From contig JAHCVI010000003.1 in assembly GCA_019096155.1 (NCBI GenBank), forward strand, positions 1,178,001 to 1,242,000: a DNA stretch of 64,000 nucleotides, written 5' to 3'. Position 1 is the stretch's first letter; the number at the start of each line of letters is the position of its first letter. This document shows, one piece after another, positions 11,747 through 22,461 of the stretch. The notes beneath the pieces were generated by a model, which worked only from the letters and a program-made list of their open reading frames with translations, was not told the DNA's origin and searched no databases. The translations under genes and the position numbers were made by a program. The DNA is from Staphylotrichum longicolle (taxonomy: Eukaryota; Ascomycota; Sordariomycetes; Sordariales; Chaetomiaceae).

Positions 11747-12828
11747 ATCTGAGCCCTGTCACGCCGTGATCATGACAATTCCTGTGGTTAGGAAGCTCCA
11801 GCAAGGCCGGCAACACTTTGGAGGAGTGTGGGCCGGAAGTCGGAGGTGGTGGTCACGTCAAAACGCGTCAAGTGCGGCCCTTTTTCCCCCTGCCGAGCTC
11901 CAGTCGACCAGTACCGCGTTTTGCGTGTAAGTCAGGCCAGTGCGGATTAGAACGAGAGATTAGCCGGGCCTGGAAACAAACACGACGTGGAAGCGGAAAC
12001 AGGAACGAAAAGTCGTTCTACTTGGCGGGTTGGATTTGGCAGAGGTGGCCGGGTTGAGGGAGGCCCAAGTGCGCATGTGTGGTGGGGATTTTGGTATTTA
12101 AGAGATGCAGGGCGTGGCCGTGTCTGCGGGACCGTGCCGTGGTCTCACCTGTTGCAGGACGCGATTTCGTTAAGAGAACCCTGTGCTGGGCGCGTTTAGC
12201 GTGTTCAGGTCCACCCAGACTGGCGCGTCTCGCTGCGCGTGGTTTCCCGCAACCCTGGAAATATTACCGTAACTTCAACCTGAACGGTTACAATTTGTTA
12301 CGTTCAATACTGGGTTTCATCCTTGGGATTCTCACTTTGACAGGACAGCGCAGCACCAACTGTACAGTACCTTCACCGCAATGGTCAACTATCTCGTCTA
12401 TTCCCTGTGTCTTTTTTACTGACAATAACACGACCTCTCAACCTTGTCAGCTTGACGCCTTCCCGGCTTCGCAGCCCCCGAGTTTCTGTGCATTCTTCGC
12501 GCGCGACCAACGACAGCAAATGGACGAAGTTGAGCTTGACGCGGAATCCCAAAACCATGGACACAGCGCATGTGGCCCAAATGCGCAGTTGCTTCAACGC
12601 GCAACTGCGCACTCAGCCTCGTGAGCAAACCCGAGGCTCAATCATGACCAGAAACATGGAGGTGTATTCTCGCTGCCTTCCTGCTCAAGTCAGAGTTGGC
12701 TCTTCCACGAAGACTTCCCCAGCTTCGCCATCTTCTCTTTTCGTTTAATTCACAGGACGAAGGCGGTCCGAAGTCCCCAACGCGCGCCACGTCTTACCGA
12801 GCTTGCACATACAAACCTGTCTTGTCTC
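11747..12828. promoter_or_regulatory. Divergent intergenic region between FHA and C2H2 genes
   Basis: The flanking genes diverge, so both promoters should lie here. TATTTAAG occurs near 12100. The frame at 12079-12624 has no family resemblance. I see no further defined site. Confidence 0.4.
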
Positions 12829-14519
12829 ATGTCTTCCGCCAAGAGAAGCGAGCATGTTGAGCCGTTCTCCTTCGAGAACGCCACAGAGGGCACGTCAGAA
12901 CAGCCGCGGAGTGATTCACGTCCCGGCACCGTTCAGTCCCTCGCGATAAGAACAATCCATCCCTCGCAGGCAACAGATTGTCTACTCAAAGAAAGGACAA
13001 ATGGATCAAATGACTGCCACAATACGCCCAATGCCTTACCTTTAGTAGCCGACGCAGAAAGGGAACTCAAGGTCGAGGGATCCGGTCATTCCAATGAACG
13101 TGGATGGCAGTCCGAGCCTAATTCTGTCACTCACCAGTGCCCCGAATCCACGTCCATTGGCAGGTCGTGCCATTGCTCCGAGGCAGGTTCACAACGCATG
13201 GTCACCTCCCCGACTCTCGAAATACACAGACGTCAAGCCGTAGAGATCTTGATGGAAGAGTTCAATAAGAAACTGCTCAACCCAGATTTATTCCTCTTCA
13301 ACCAGGCTTTTGCGGCCGAGAGTACCGCCACATCGTCTCCACCGCCTTTGGTCCCAGGGGCGTTTGAAGGAGGTAGGAACGGAGAGGGTCAGAGGGATGA
13401 TTCGACAAGAATCGAAGAAGCAGTCAGAGCAGACAACCCAACAGCAGATTTTGGGGCAACTGTACCAACAACCTCAAAGCCGAACCTCAGGTTGGGTTGC
13501 CCATTCTTCAAACGCGATCCTCGGAAGCACACCAAGCATCGGTCTTGCGCCGGCCCAGGGTGGACAAGTATCCACAGAATAAATTGCGTCCACTGGAAAA
13601 CCTTGTCTGTTAAGCAGCGGCTAACATCGTACCAAGGGAACACATCTACCGGCAACATCTCCTGCCAATGTACTGCACGCGCTGCGGCATGACGTTCACC
13701 CGCGACTCGGGGCTTTTAGCTCACTCGCGAATGGCCCAAGCATGCGAAGTCCAGGCGTTCTCAGTGCCTGATGGTCTTACCAAGGACCAGGAGCGATTGC
13801 TCAAGAAGAAACGAAAGCAGGCAGGCTCGCAAGTGGACAGGTGGAAGGAAATGTACAGGATTCTGTTCCCAGATGACGATGAAAACGACATCCCAGAGCC
13901 GTGTAAGCATTCGATGCTGGATCTCTCGCAGTGTACTCCGCAGCTGACACAAATCTGAGCAGATGATGAAGACGACCCGCGGATGACATGGGAAGCCCAC
14001 CGAGCGCAAGAATTCGACCAGTACGAGCGATACCTGCGACGCGAGCTCCCGCGCTTGGTCAGGCAGCGCTTGGAGGTGGCTGCGTCCGACATTTCGTCGG
14101 GCCCGCTCGAGACGGAACTGCGAAACAGGCTCGTCGACATCGTCCGTGATTCCCAGTCGCACTTGTTCCAGCTCTATCGAGGTGCAGAACGAAAGACGGA
14201 TGACGGTGATACCCGGCATGAGATTTCCGGCGAAGAGGCCAGCATGATATTTTGGGAAACCTTGCACATGGAGCAGGCAATCGCTCAGGAATGTGACGCT
14301 ACCAGAGCTCTGACCGGCTCTGACTTTGTCCCCTACTATACCCAGCTCTCAGTTGGCGAGGGACAGACCAATCACATGGACACTTACTTCCCTGAGCTAG
14401 TTCCGGCTTGGTCAGATGGAGGACACTATACCGCGGCGCTCTCGGGAGACGGAACGATCGGAAACGGATCTCAGGGTTTATTGGCAAACGATGGGCATTT
14501 TGGACCGGAGCTAGGGTAA
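12829..14519 (+). pseudogene. C2H2-type zinc-finger protein gene with a lost 5' splice site
   Basis: The model is 12829-13583, 13637-13902 and 13963-14519 (525 residues). The fungal paired-finger module is clear: LGCPFFKRDPRKH, RSCAGPGW, HRIK-EHIYRQH, then YCTRCGMTFTRDSGLLAH. It is followed by a long acidic and helical C-terminal half. The second intron (13903-13962, GTAAGC...GCAG) is normal. The first intron is 53 nt, has the branch site GGCTAAC and ends in AAG, and its removal gives exactly HRIKEHIYRQH. However, it begins TT instead of GT at 13584-13585. Without splicing, the frame shifts and stops at 13692. The gene is therefore either non-functional, spliced at an unusual donor, or affected by a single-base sequence error. 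Confidence 0.6.
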
Positions 14520-15938
14520 CCGAGCTTGGATCAAGGGGATAATGAGAATACTTCTACGAGCACAGTCACGATTAGAACAGAGGATGATAATAACGCAAGT
14601 CTCGGGAGAGCAAGATGGGTGCTCGGATCTCCGGGGGCTGGGCTGCCCAGATCAGTTTCCAACTTGGTTCCAGAGGTAGAGTGTTTACACTCCACCGGTC
14701 TGGGATGGTTAGATCGTGAGGTCTCTTGTTCAGAAGAAGGGGAAGTATGTTGTATCTCGGTCAGGTTTCCAAGCATTGTGGTCAACAGCTGCATGCAATT
14801 GACGCTTACCTAAGGCACTGGTATTGGCCTTGTGAATATCAAGGAAGAGAACCACTTGCTCGAGGAGGCCTCTGCTGAGATGGCAGTGCTGAGGTACCAA
14901 AGTCACTTTATTAAGGCAACTCTGGGCTAATCTACCACTCAAGTAATTCACCTCCGCTCCCACAACAACACCATTTCCTGGCCAAGGCGATCTGCTTGCC
15001 TCTTTGCTTTTGTTTTGCCTCGTCAGGGGGGTGTATGTGACGAAAGTTACCGGGACACATGGCCGCATACATGTAATGGGTATGTCCATACGGGAAATAC
15101 CTCTTTCCGTACGTACCATACACCCCCAAATTCACTGCGCAAGCTCACCATCCCGACGCCTTAATCGTTCAACCAGCTCAGACTTCCTTGGAGTGCAATT
15201 GATCTCCCCCCGTCTGCCAATATTAACCTGGAAACTCCAAGTTACTTTTCTTCGTAAAATGTCAGCATTACATGCAGCAACTCACAGTTTCCAGTTGATT
15301 ACCAGAGATCCTCTTCTTGCTCCATCCCCAGCCTCCTCAAACCAGCGCCCAGCTCCGCTCACTGCATCCATCCAAGGCGCGTTTTTTCGTTCCTCTCCGT
15401 TGATCATTCGCGCATCAACACCCCACAATCTCCGCGGGGCCGCGACGGTCAGGTCCCGACATTTCTTCATTCCCGAAAGCAGTTGGGAAGTATGGAGGAA
15501 AAAAGTTGTTGGTGCAGGTGTTGCTCTCCAGCCATCAAATTCACGGTTTGGGCCTGGACTGTGTAAGTCGTATTGTAAGATTCAAGACGGGAGTTTGGAC
15601 TTTGCAGACCCATTGCTCCCGCAAATGATGCACGCGTCGCACCACCGACGATCTTGTGCCTCCAGAGAGAAGAACATCCGAAAACTTGATTGATTTCCCG
15701 CTGCCTTGATTATTGTACCATGTCCAACAAACGCCCTGATCCCATTCCCAAATCACCCTTCGCCCATGCATGCTGAGTTGCCCAACCAACAGATCCTCCA
15801 ACCCGACAGCTATCTCAGAAACCCTTCGTTGCTTACTGTCCAGAGAACCCTTTGCCAAGTATCAACACAAAAAAAAAATTGGCCGTACGAGGAACACAGA
15901 GGGTCCTGTACACCCCTCATCAGTGTACATCCCTCCCT
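14520..15938. other. Convergent intergenic region
   Basis: Both neighbours end here. The frame at 15004-15693 has unbiased composition and no recognisable motif. Confidence 0.5.
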
Positions 15939-16999
15939 TCAGAGATCACCACCGCGCCCGCTCCCCGGCCGCGGCTCGGACCTCCCACGGTGCAGGTTCA
16001 GCGGGCCATAAAAGTCGGCAAACGCCTCCTTCAGCAGCTCGTCAGACAGCTGCATGTGGTCGCCGGGCGCGGTGCGGAACTTGAGCCCGCCCTTGCGGTC
16101 CAGCGCGCGCAGGCCGAGCCAGTCCTCCGAGTACAGGCGGCGGGCGCGCAGCGGCGTGCTCTCGGTGCCGTTGACGTCCTCGAACCAGGCCGTCTCCTTG
16201 GGGATGACGGTGGTGTCGTCCTCGAACATGTACATGACAAAGTTCTCCAGCTGGATGATGTTTTGCTTGTACTGCTCGTTCTTGATCTCGCGCTCGTTGT
16301 TGATATCGGCGAGGAAGTTGGAGTACTCGAGGTACTGCTCAAACTCGGTCGGGTTGCGGTAGTACTGGGCGGGGACCAGCTTGCTCTGGACTGCGCCGCT
16401 CCAGGCGTCGGTCTTGAGAATGGCCATGGCGACCCGGCAGACCCAGTCGGTGGGCGAGCAGTCGCGGAAGGCGCTGATGCCGTTGTGCTGCGAGCCGAAG
16501 GTGATGAGGCTGCGCACGGGGGGCTTGTTGCAGCGCTCGACGTAGGCGCGGAGGAACTGGCCGCCTTGGGAGAAGCCGAGGGCGTCGATCGCGGGAGCGG
16601 TCGAGAGGATCGGGTGTGCAGCGATGTCGGCGCAGGCCTTGGCAACTTGGTCGGTCAGATTGCCGACGAAGGAAGCGTACCGATCGCGGGAGGCATTATC
16701 GTCCATGCGGATCGGGTAGACGAGCGTTCCGGGGTTGACTTCGTCGGCGAGCTCAGCAATGCTTCGCATGCCGTCGGCTTGGTAGGTATCGCCCCAGACT
16801 GATGAACGGACAATTAGAGGCTGTTCATTCCCTAACTCAGACAAAATAATCCCGTCTTACCATGCCAAATCACCAGCGGAAGTGGAGTGTCGTCGTCGTC
16901 GCCGTCCTCGAACTCGAATCGCCGCTCAACGGGCTTTGCAATCGAGGTCGCAATCAGCGACCCAACAGCGAGCAGCTTCAGCGATGCACGAATCGCCAT
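15939..16999 (-). CDS. Palmitoyl-protein thioesterase (PPT1-like)
   Basis: Two exons (16861-16999 and 15939-16798) are joined over a 62-nt GTAAGA...ATCAG intron, giving 332 residues. The ATG at 16999 opens a signal peptide (MAIRASLKLLAVGSLIATSIA), pointing to the secretory/vacuolar lumen. Alpha/beta-hydrolase triad: nucleophile Ser about 123 in GFSQGG, Asp about 241 in EDDTTVIP, His about 294 in APGDHMQ. The family removes fatty acyl groups from cysteines of lipidated proteins during lysosomal/vacuolar turnover. One oddity: across the splice junction the usual HG(L/M)GD oxyanion motif reads HVWGD. Confidence 0.87.
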
Positions 17000-17676
17000 C
17001 TTCAAAATCTTAAACGACAAAATACAGGGAAAGTATGCGGAGCTCAACGCCTGAGCACCAGAAGTGAGGTTGACAGGTCAAATCATCGAGGTGCGACGGC
17101 GCAAGTTGGGTGTGGTTGCGAGAGCCAGAAAGGTGCCTGCTGGTGGCGCTGATCAATGCGCCGCAGCCAGCCTTATCGGCGGCCCACGCAATCTGGTCCC
17201 CGCTTTGTCGAGCTCTGTGATTGGCCCGAGTTGCCGGCATGTCAACAATGCCAGCGTCAGCTTCCCCTCCGCTGCTTCTTCCCTCTTCAACCTTCCAAGA
17301 GTGCATTCTCAAGACTCGGGATTGCGAAAAGGGCTCCTCTATCCATCTGGTATGTTGCTTGTTTCAGATATTTGTTTCTAGCAGATTGAGAGCGCCATGA
17401 TGATATTAGGTATCTCTATCATGTTTCAAGACGGGGCTGAGATCCTTCTGTGATTAAAACAACACCTCCTGAAGCTCAAGACCATTTTCCGTTCTGATGG
17501 ACCCGGCATTTGTTCGCCTGGATAGCAACTGACTTGCTCTAGCACCCGTTTTTGCATTTCAGTTCGAAACGATGCCCTGGCGATCAACTGAAAGAAACGG
17601 TGCTGAGCAACCCCGCTCTCCCACTCCAACTGCAGCTCTCGGGTTCGCGCGCACATGAAGCCCCTTCATCCATGTA
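17000..17676. other. Intergenic spacer
   Basis: Promoter side of the PPT1-like gene and 3' flank of the LysM gene. Nothing else was recognised. Confidence 0.45.
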
Positions 17677-18686
17677 TCAGAAAGCCCAGACGCAACAATA
17701 CGTCTCCGCCAACAACCTCGTGCAATCCGAGCCGGCTTGTGGATTCCACGCCAGGAGCTGGTTAGTTGCGATGCGAAACTGTGATGCGATCCTGTCGCAC
17801 GTGTCGCCCCACTGCACAAAGTAGAAGCCCTTGCAGTTGCCCACCATCCCTGGCTGAGCCGGCTGTGGCGTTGGGCCGCCCGCTACCGGGACCGCGACTG
17901 TCGAGACGACCGTTGCCCGAACGGTGCTTGTGGCAGTGGTGGTAATTCGGACGGTGACAGGAACCGTCACAGGAGTCGTCACTGAGAACGTCGTGGGGAC
18001 CGTCACCCGGACTGTCGTGGGAACCGTTACCGTTGTCGCGACTGTGGCCGAGACTGTCACAGGGAGAGTCACGTGAATCCACGCAGTGGCTGTAGTGAAC
18101 ACCAGCAGTGTGACAGTACCCCTGGAAGAGACGGTGGTCGGGACAGAGACGGTGGTCAGGACAGAGACGGTGGTCGCGACAGACAGGGTGGTTGGTACAG
18201 TCACAGTGTTTGGAACCGTGACGGTGGTTGGAACAGTCACCGTGTTTGGGATAGTGACGGTGGTTGGGACAGTGACAGAAACAGTTGTCGCGGGAGCAAG
18301 AGTCGGGTTTTGGGTTCCGGCTGGAGAACTGCGCCATCCTTCGTTGGTTGCAAGACAAAAGGACTGGTTCACCGCAAGGCTGCTGCAGGGTGCAGTAACC
18401 GACGGGTTCTGCAAACCACTCAGTCCCATCGTTTGGAATGTTTTGGAACGGGGCAACTCACCCATCGCAGGAAGTCCACCTCAGACACACCAAAGACATC
18501 CTCAATTCCCTGGCAAGTCCACGACCCTTGCTCCTCGTTGTCGAGCCACCAAGCGCAAGAAGCCGGTGTGTTTGGATCGAAAGAAAACTTGGGGATCGCA
18601 TTCCTCTTGACATTGCCTGCTGCCGTGCTCTGAAAAAAGCAGAGGCAGAGGATGGATGCAAAAACTAATTTTCTGGCACAGAACAT
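17677..18686 (-). CDS. Secreted two-LysM protein with Thr/Val-rich repeat linker
   Basis: Exons 18462-18686 and 17677-18408 are separated by a 53-nt GTGAGT...TGCAG intron, giving 318 residues. A signal peptide (MFCARKLVFASILCLCFF) is followed by a first, diverged LysM module. That module runs from TPASCAWW through DFLRWNPSV to NQSFCL and loses the usual GDTC (it has GSWTC). A linker of about 130 residues is built from TTVTVP/NTVTVP-type repeats. A second, canonical LysM follows, with WGDTCDRIASQF and LLAWNP. LysM modules bind chitin or related N-acetylglucosamine polymers. Such secreted proteins can act as effectors or in wall remodelling. No catalytic domain is attached. Confidence 0.85.
17920..18290. 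repeat. Coding minisatellite in the LysM linker
   Basis: Short units encoding VTVPTTV-like steps recur in phase with the reading frame (plus-strand forms such as GGTGGTTGGGACAGTGAC). Unit boundaries are multiples of three, so copy-number change would preserve the frame. Confidence 0.7.
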
Positions 18687-18783
18687 ATCGAGGTAAAGAC
18701 AGTAAGCGCACCCGGGGGTTCAACAAGACCGTGAGAGCTGCGCAGTTCTCGTTTCACCTGGACGTTTTCAGTCGGCATCTTTC

Positions 18784-18790
18784 TTAAATA
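18784..18790 (-). promoter_or_regulatory. Possible TATA-like element of the LysM gene
   Basis: The minus strand reads TATTTAA about 100 nt upstream of the LysM ATG, a plausible core-promoter distance. Supported by sequence and spacing only. Confidence 0.35.
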
Positions 18791-19983
18791 CCCCGCTGAC
18801 CGCCTCAACCAACGGCCCTACATCGTCACCAGTATCACCAACGAAATGGCACACGGCCCGCGGGTCAGGACCCTTAGATTGCAGTTGATGAAAAGCACAA
18901 GGCGGCCCTCTCTCGGTGCACGTTCAAATTGCCATCACAGCTCCTCCCGGGTTTGTCAGCCCAATAAGGCAAATCGAGGACTTGGCATGCAATATCGCTA
19001 GGGTTCTATGACTTCTAGCCGCGACCCAACGGTCAGTTGGGCCTGGATCACGTCAGATTCTGCCGGGCGACCTGCATGCGTATCCGGCATTCATCAAAAG
19101 TTTGACCGCGGAGGCCCATCGTCGACTTTCGTCCCGGTCAGCACTCCTCCCAGGTGCCAGCAAACCATCCGAGTCGAACTCTCCCTAACTCCTCAGCATA
19201 TAGCCCCTCCAAGTGGGTGTGAGGAATATGCCGGCAAAGGCTACTTTGGTGCTGTTCCTCGGCGGGTGTGCTACAGCAGCTAACCAAAAGTCTCAGAAGA
19301 TACTGATGCATCGTCGCCAATGCTGCCGAAAGACAACATGCTCCGGCCAGGAGCAGACCAGGGGAAGTTGTTTGAGTACCTAATGTTTGGTGCTGTTCGC
19401 AAACGGCGAGCCTGCCAGGTGGCAGTACATTGTACGATTTTGTGTGATTTAAATCTCTGTTACAACTTCATTACCTTGAAGCATTTCCTGTATCTTTGCT
19501 TTTTTTCTTTCCCTGCTCCGTTGCCAGCTGTACTGCTATGTCTTGGTATTTAGCAGAGGAGCCTGAGGATGTAATCCTTCTTGCTTTATCTGTCAGCACA
19601 GACATTTGCAGCATTACAAACAGGAATTTCTAGACCCAAGTTGACAGGACACGCGGGAATGGCCGCCTTTGTGAAAACGGTATTTTCAATCAGATTAGTG
19701 CCATTGGAGTTGTTGTTTAAGCGCCCTGACTGCGGGAAGTTGAGTTCTGCTACATAAGGTAATCGCAATGCCAAACTGCCAACAAAAATGAGAAAACGAA
19801 ACGCAGTCCCGGTCCATGTCTCCAACCGCTGATGCCACCGCCCCGCCCCGCCCAGCTCTCCCCAATTGCAAGAGAGAAGTAAACGAAGAGGCTTCCAGAA
19901 ACTTGGTGGGTCTAAGGTCAGTCAGATGTGCCGCCGAGAGGCTGCTGGAGGAGGGATGTACGAAAACTCACATGAATGAACCG
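18791..19983. other. Intergenic, no gene recognised
   Basis: Upstream region of the LysM gene and 3' flank of the next gene. No family-like frame was found on either strand. Confidence 0.5.
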
Positions 19984-21435
19984 CTACTCCTTCTCATCTG
20001 CTACAGCAGTGACATATAGCACGACATCAACACGGCGGTCGTTTGTAACCACGCACGGCCGCCCCGACGGAACTATAAAGAACGAGTGGACGCTTACCCA
20101 TCCTCCCTCCCCACCAACGTCCACGCCGAGTTTCTCGCAGGACATTCTGCATATGCGCGTCCGCGTTGGATCGGTGGGGAGCTGGTGGGCGGTGCCAGAA
20201 GCGATGGTGAGTGCCTGGAAGGTAATGGTAGCCGAGATTTGGAAGGGTTGGTCGGCGGTAAGAGAGGTGGAGGTCGCTGGTGGTGCTGCGATCACGTTAG
20301 CAGGGTGAGTGTATATCGGGAGGGGGTTCTTCTTGTACAACTTACCCGCCCAGGTGCCAGGCACACCAAGGTCCTGGGAAAGATACTCTTCTACGTCGTT
20401 GAGATCTATTATGCCCCCCTCGTCATAGAGGCCCCCATCGCCCGCCCACTCGGCCTCGGCCTTCATCGCCAACCTCTTCGACCTATCGCGCTCGCGCGTT
20501 GTTGCCCAATCAACCCACCTACGAGTGGCTTCCGTGAGCAATATATCCTCACAATAGCTCTCCAGCTCCCGTAGGTCAAACGGTTCAATACCCGGGCACC
20601 GCTCCTCCCTCAACCGGTGCAGGTCCCTTAGGAAGCGCAGATCTGGGGCTGCTTCAGCCTCGACAAAGAGCTCGCGCGAGGGTAGAAAGTCGTCGAGCTC
20701 GTCGAGCAGCGTCACCCAGGCCTCGTAGTAACCACACACGACCATTGCACGCGCAGCCCCGTAGACGACATATTGGCGGTCGGGCAAGCACCAGAACCGC
20801 CGGGCCACGGCGAGGTAGGTGGCGTCCGAGGCCTGGGCAGGGTACCACATCTGATAGGGCATGTCCCCGACCTCGCCGTCGGGGCCGAAGATGTACGACA
20901 GGTCATCAGCCATGAAGAGGCGGGCGCGAGAGGCGCAATGGAAACGGGCCAACTCCTTGTCGAAGGCAGGGTCGCCGGGCGGGAGCGTGGATTCCTCCCA
21001 GGGGGGTAGCCCAAATGACAATCGAAGCGGTTTCTGGATCCACCACCGTGCAAAGGGGGTAGAGTGGTAGATGCCGCGGACAATGCAAAGCTCTTCAGCA
21101 AAGGAGCATGGGTGGGGCCGCCGTAGGCGGGCATACCGGTCGGTATCGCCGTGATACGCCGCGAAGAGGATAAGCACGTCTTTGTTGCCGGGGGGGAGGT
21201 CGTGCGGGAAGGGCTGCCAAAGCAGAGAGAGCATTTCAGCGTTGGGCCGGAGGGGTGCTGACGTAAATTCGTCGATATTCCAGTCCTCGGTAATGTTGAA
21301 GGAAGTATAAGGGTAGATCTCTAGACGACCGAAGCTTGTGAATCTGATGTTCTTGTTCGCGGAATGGCGAGCGACAGCCTGGTTCGTTAAACCTGTGTTT
21401 TCGATCCAACGACGAGCGGACAGCTGTATCTCCAT
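19984..21435 (-). CDS. Uncharacterised protein B (paralogue of the adjacent gene A)
   Basis: I do not recognise this family. The first ATG in the long frame is at 21435. A 60-nt GT-AG intron (20286-20345, GTAAGT, branch TGCTAAC, GCAG) is predicted; it is a multiple of three, so the frame stays open even unspliced. A second possible donor (GTAAGC near 20096) could change the C-terminus. The protein has a block starting CIVRGIYHSTPFARWW, then MPYQMWYP, a VCGYYEAW segment and an acidic region. The same order recurs in the upstream neighbour (CVLRGVRHHPDFAAEI, QPYCIWYPD, VAGYYHLY). No signal peptide or membrane segment is evident. Confidence 0.6.
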   Translation of the reverse strand: MEIQLSARRWIENTGLTNQAVARHSANKNIRFTSFGRLEIYPYTSFNITEDWNIDEFTSAPLRPNAEMLSLLWQPFPHDLPPGNKDVLILFAAYHGDTDRYARLRRPHPCSFAEELCIVRGIYHSTPFARWWIQKPLRLSFGLPPWEESTLPPGDPAFDKELARFHCASRARLFMADDLSYIFGPDGEVGDMPYQMWYPAQASDATYLAVARRFWCLPDRQYVVYGAARAMVVCGYYEAWVTLLDELDDFLPSRELFVEAEAAPDLRFLRDLHRLREERCPGIEPFDLRELESYCEDILLTEATRRWVDWATTRERDRSKRLAMKAEAEWAGDGGLYDEGGIIDLNDVEEYLSQDLGVPGTWAGKLYKKNPLPIYTHPANVIAAPPATSTSLTADQPFQISATITFQALTIASGTAHQLPTDPTRTRICRMSCEKLGVDVGGEGGWVSVHSFFIVPSGRPCVVTNDRRVDVVLYVTAVADEKE

Positions 21436-22060
21436 TGAGGCCAAATCGAGCCGGAGATATAGTTTCTTCTTGTGCTATCGTCCGTGTATAGTCGTCCATG
21501 ACACGCCACCTCGTCGGTTGGGCGACAATGTGGTCAAGAATGGCCTGGCTTCCAGGTTGGTGAGCATTGTCCCGCGCTTCTTCCGCAATCGAAAGGTACG
21601 GGCGGAGGTCCAGCTCGCAATAGAGATGGTAGTAGCCGGCGACAGCACACGCCCTACCAACCTGGTACCGCATCTGGGGGTATCGCTCTGCGAGAGCACG
21701 GTAGGTCGTTTCCACTGCCACATCGGGATACCAGATGCAATAAGGTTGATGGTTGGGTGCTTCCATGTCTGGTATCTCGTTGCTCATGATTGCGCGGGCA
21801 TTTGCCACGCGCGTAAACTCGAGGGGCAGACTCGTAAGCTGCTCGCGGATCTCAGCAGCAAAGTCCGGATGGTGCCGGACCCCGCGGAGCACGCACAGCT
21901 GCAGGTCTCGTGGAAGAGTGGCCACGTCAGGCGGCATGCGTGCGCCTCTCAGCGCGGCGACGAAGTCATCCTTGCTGTATTTTGCTCGCTCGGTCGAACT
22001 AGTAGCCCACAAGTCCGAGGAATAATAGTCGTATGACTTGACGGACCCCCAATCATCCAT
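21236..22060 (-). CDS. Uncharacterised protein A, shorter paralogue overlapping gene B
   Basis: An open frame from the ATG at 22060 (MDDWGSVKSYDYY) to the stop at 21236 encodes about 274 residues. Its central 180 residues align by eye with gene B in block order and spacing, but it ends where B continues into a longer tail. Its last 65 codons overlap the start of B in another frame. Either A is a truncated tandem copy, or A and B were one two-module protein now split by a frameshift between about 21236 and 21462. No convincing GT-AG intron joins them. Function unknown. Confidence 0.5.
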   Translation of the reverse strand: MDDWGSVKSYDYYSSDLWATSSTERAKYSKDDFVAALRGARMPPDVATLPRDLQLCVLRGVRHHPDFAAEIREQLTSLPLEFTRVANARAIMSNEIPDMEAPNHQPYCIWYPDVAVETTYRALAERYPQMRYQVGRACAVAGYYHLYCELDLRPYLSIAEEARDNAHQPGSQAILDHIVAQPTRWRVMDDYTRTIAQEETISPARFGLNGDTAVRSSLDRKHRFNEPGCRSPFREQEHQIHKLRSSRDLPLYFLQHYRGLEYRRIYVSTPPAQR

Positions 22061-22461
22061 TCTCTCAAGTCGGTCGTGGTGTGGTGAGGTTGTGGGTGCG
22101 CGAACAGCCCTTGAATTCGGGGCTGTGGGGTTGCGGTTAGGGGACGAGAACACGGGATCAATGGGCTTTTCAAATTATCTTCAATGCCGTCTTACAATTG
22201 AGGACGGCAATCATATTGTCGCTCTAAGCAGTAGCTGCGATTGTCACTAACTTGGAAGAGAATAGTTTGAGGGGCGGGCCGAAGCTAGCGAAAATAGGCG
22301 CTGTCCTAAAATACCTAAGAGCACTTGGCATTAGTTAATGTCTCTTGAGTTGTTCAGCAGTTACGGGGAGCACTTCGGACCTCTTCCAGGTGGGTTGAAC
22401 CACCCAGTGATGATTTCCCGGTGTCCGTCAAACGCAGGACTAGGTAGGGCGTCTTTCCGCC

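Noticed and set aside
12079..12624. 181-codon plus-strand frame in the divergent promoter region
   Set aside because: No motif, no splice partners, and unbiased composition.
15004..15693. 229-codon plus-strand frame in a convergent region
   Set aside because: No recognisable domain and no coding-like composition; antisense frames are equally open.
15852..16802. 316-codon plus-strand frame
   Set aside because: Antisense shadow of the PPT1-like gene.
17920..18290. Regularly spaced short repeats resembling a CRISPR array
   Set aside because: Units are coding, contiguous without spacers, and lie inside a LysM gene in a eukaryotic context.
21236..21462. GT-AG intron joining genes A and B into one protein
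   Set aside because: Candidate donors here lack a branch site and an acceptor in the right phase, so a fused model is only a hypothesis.
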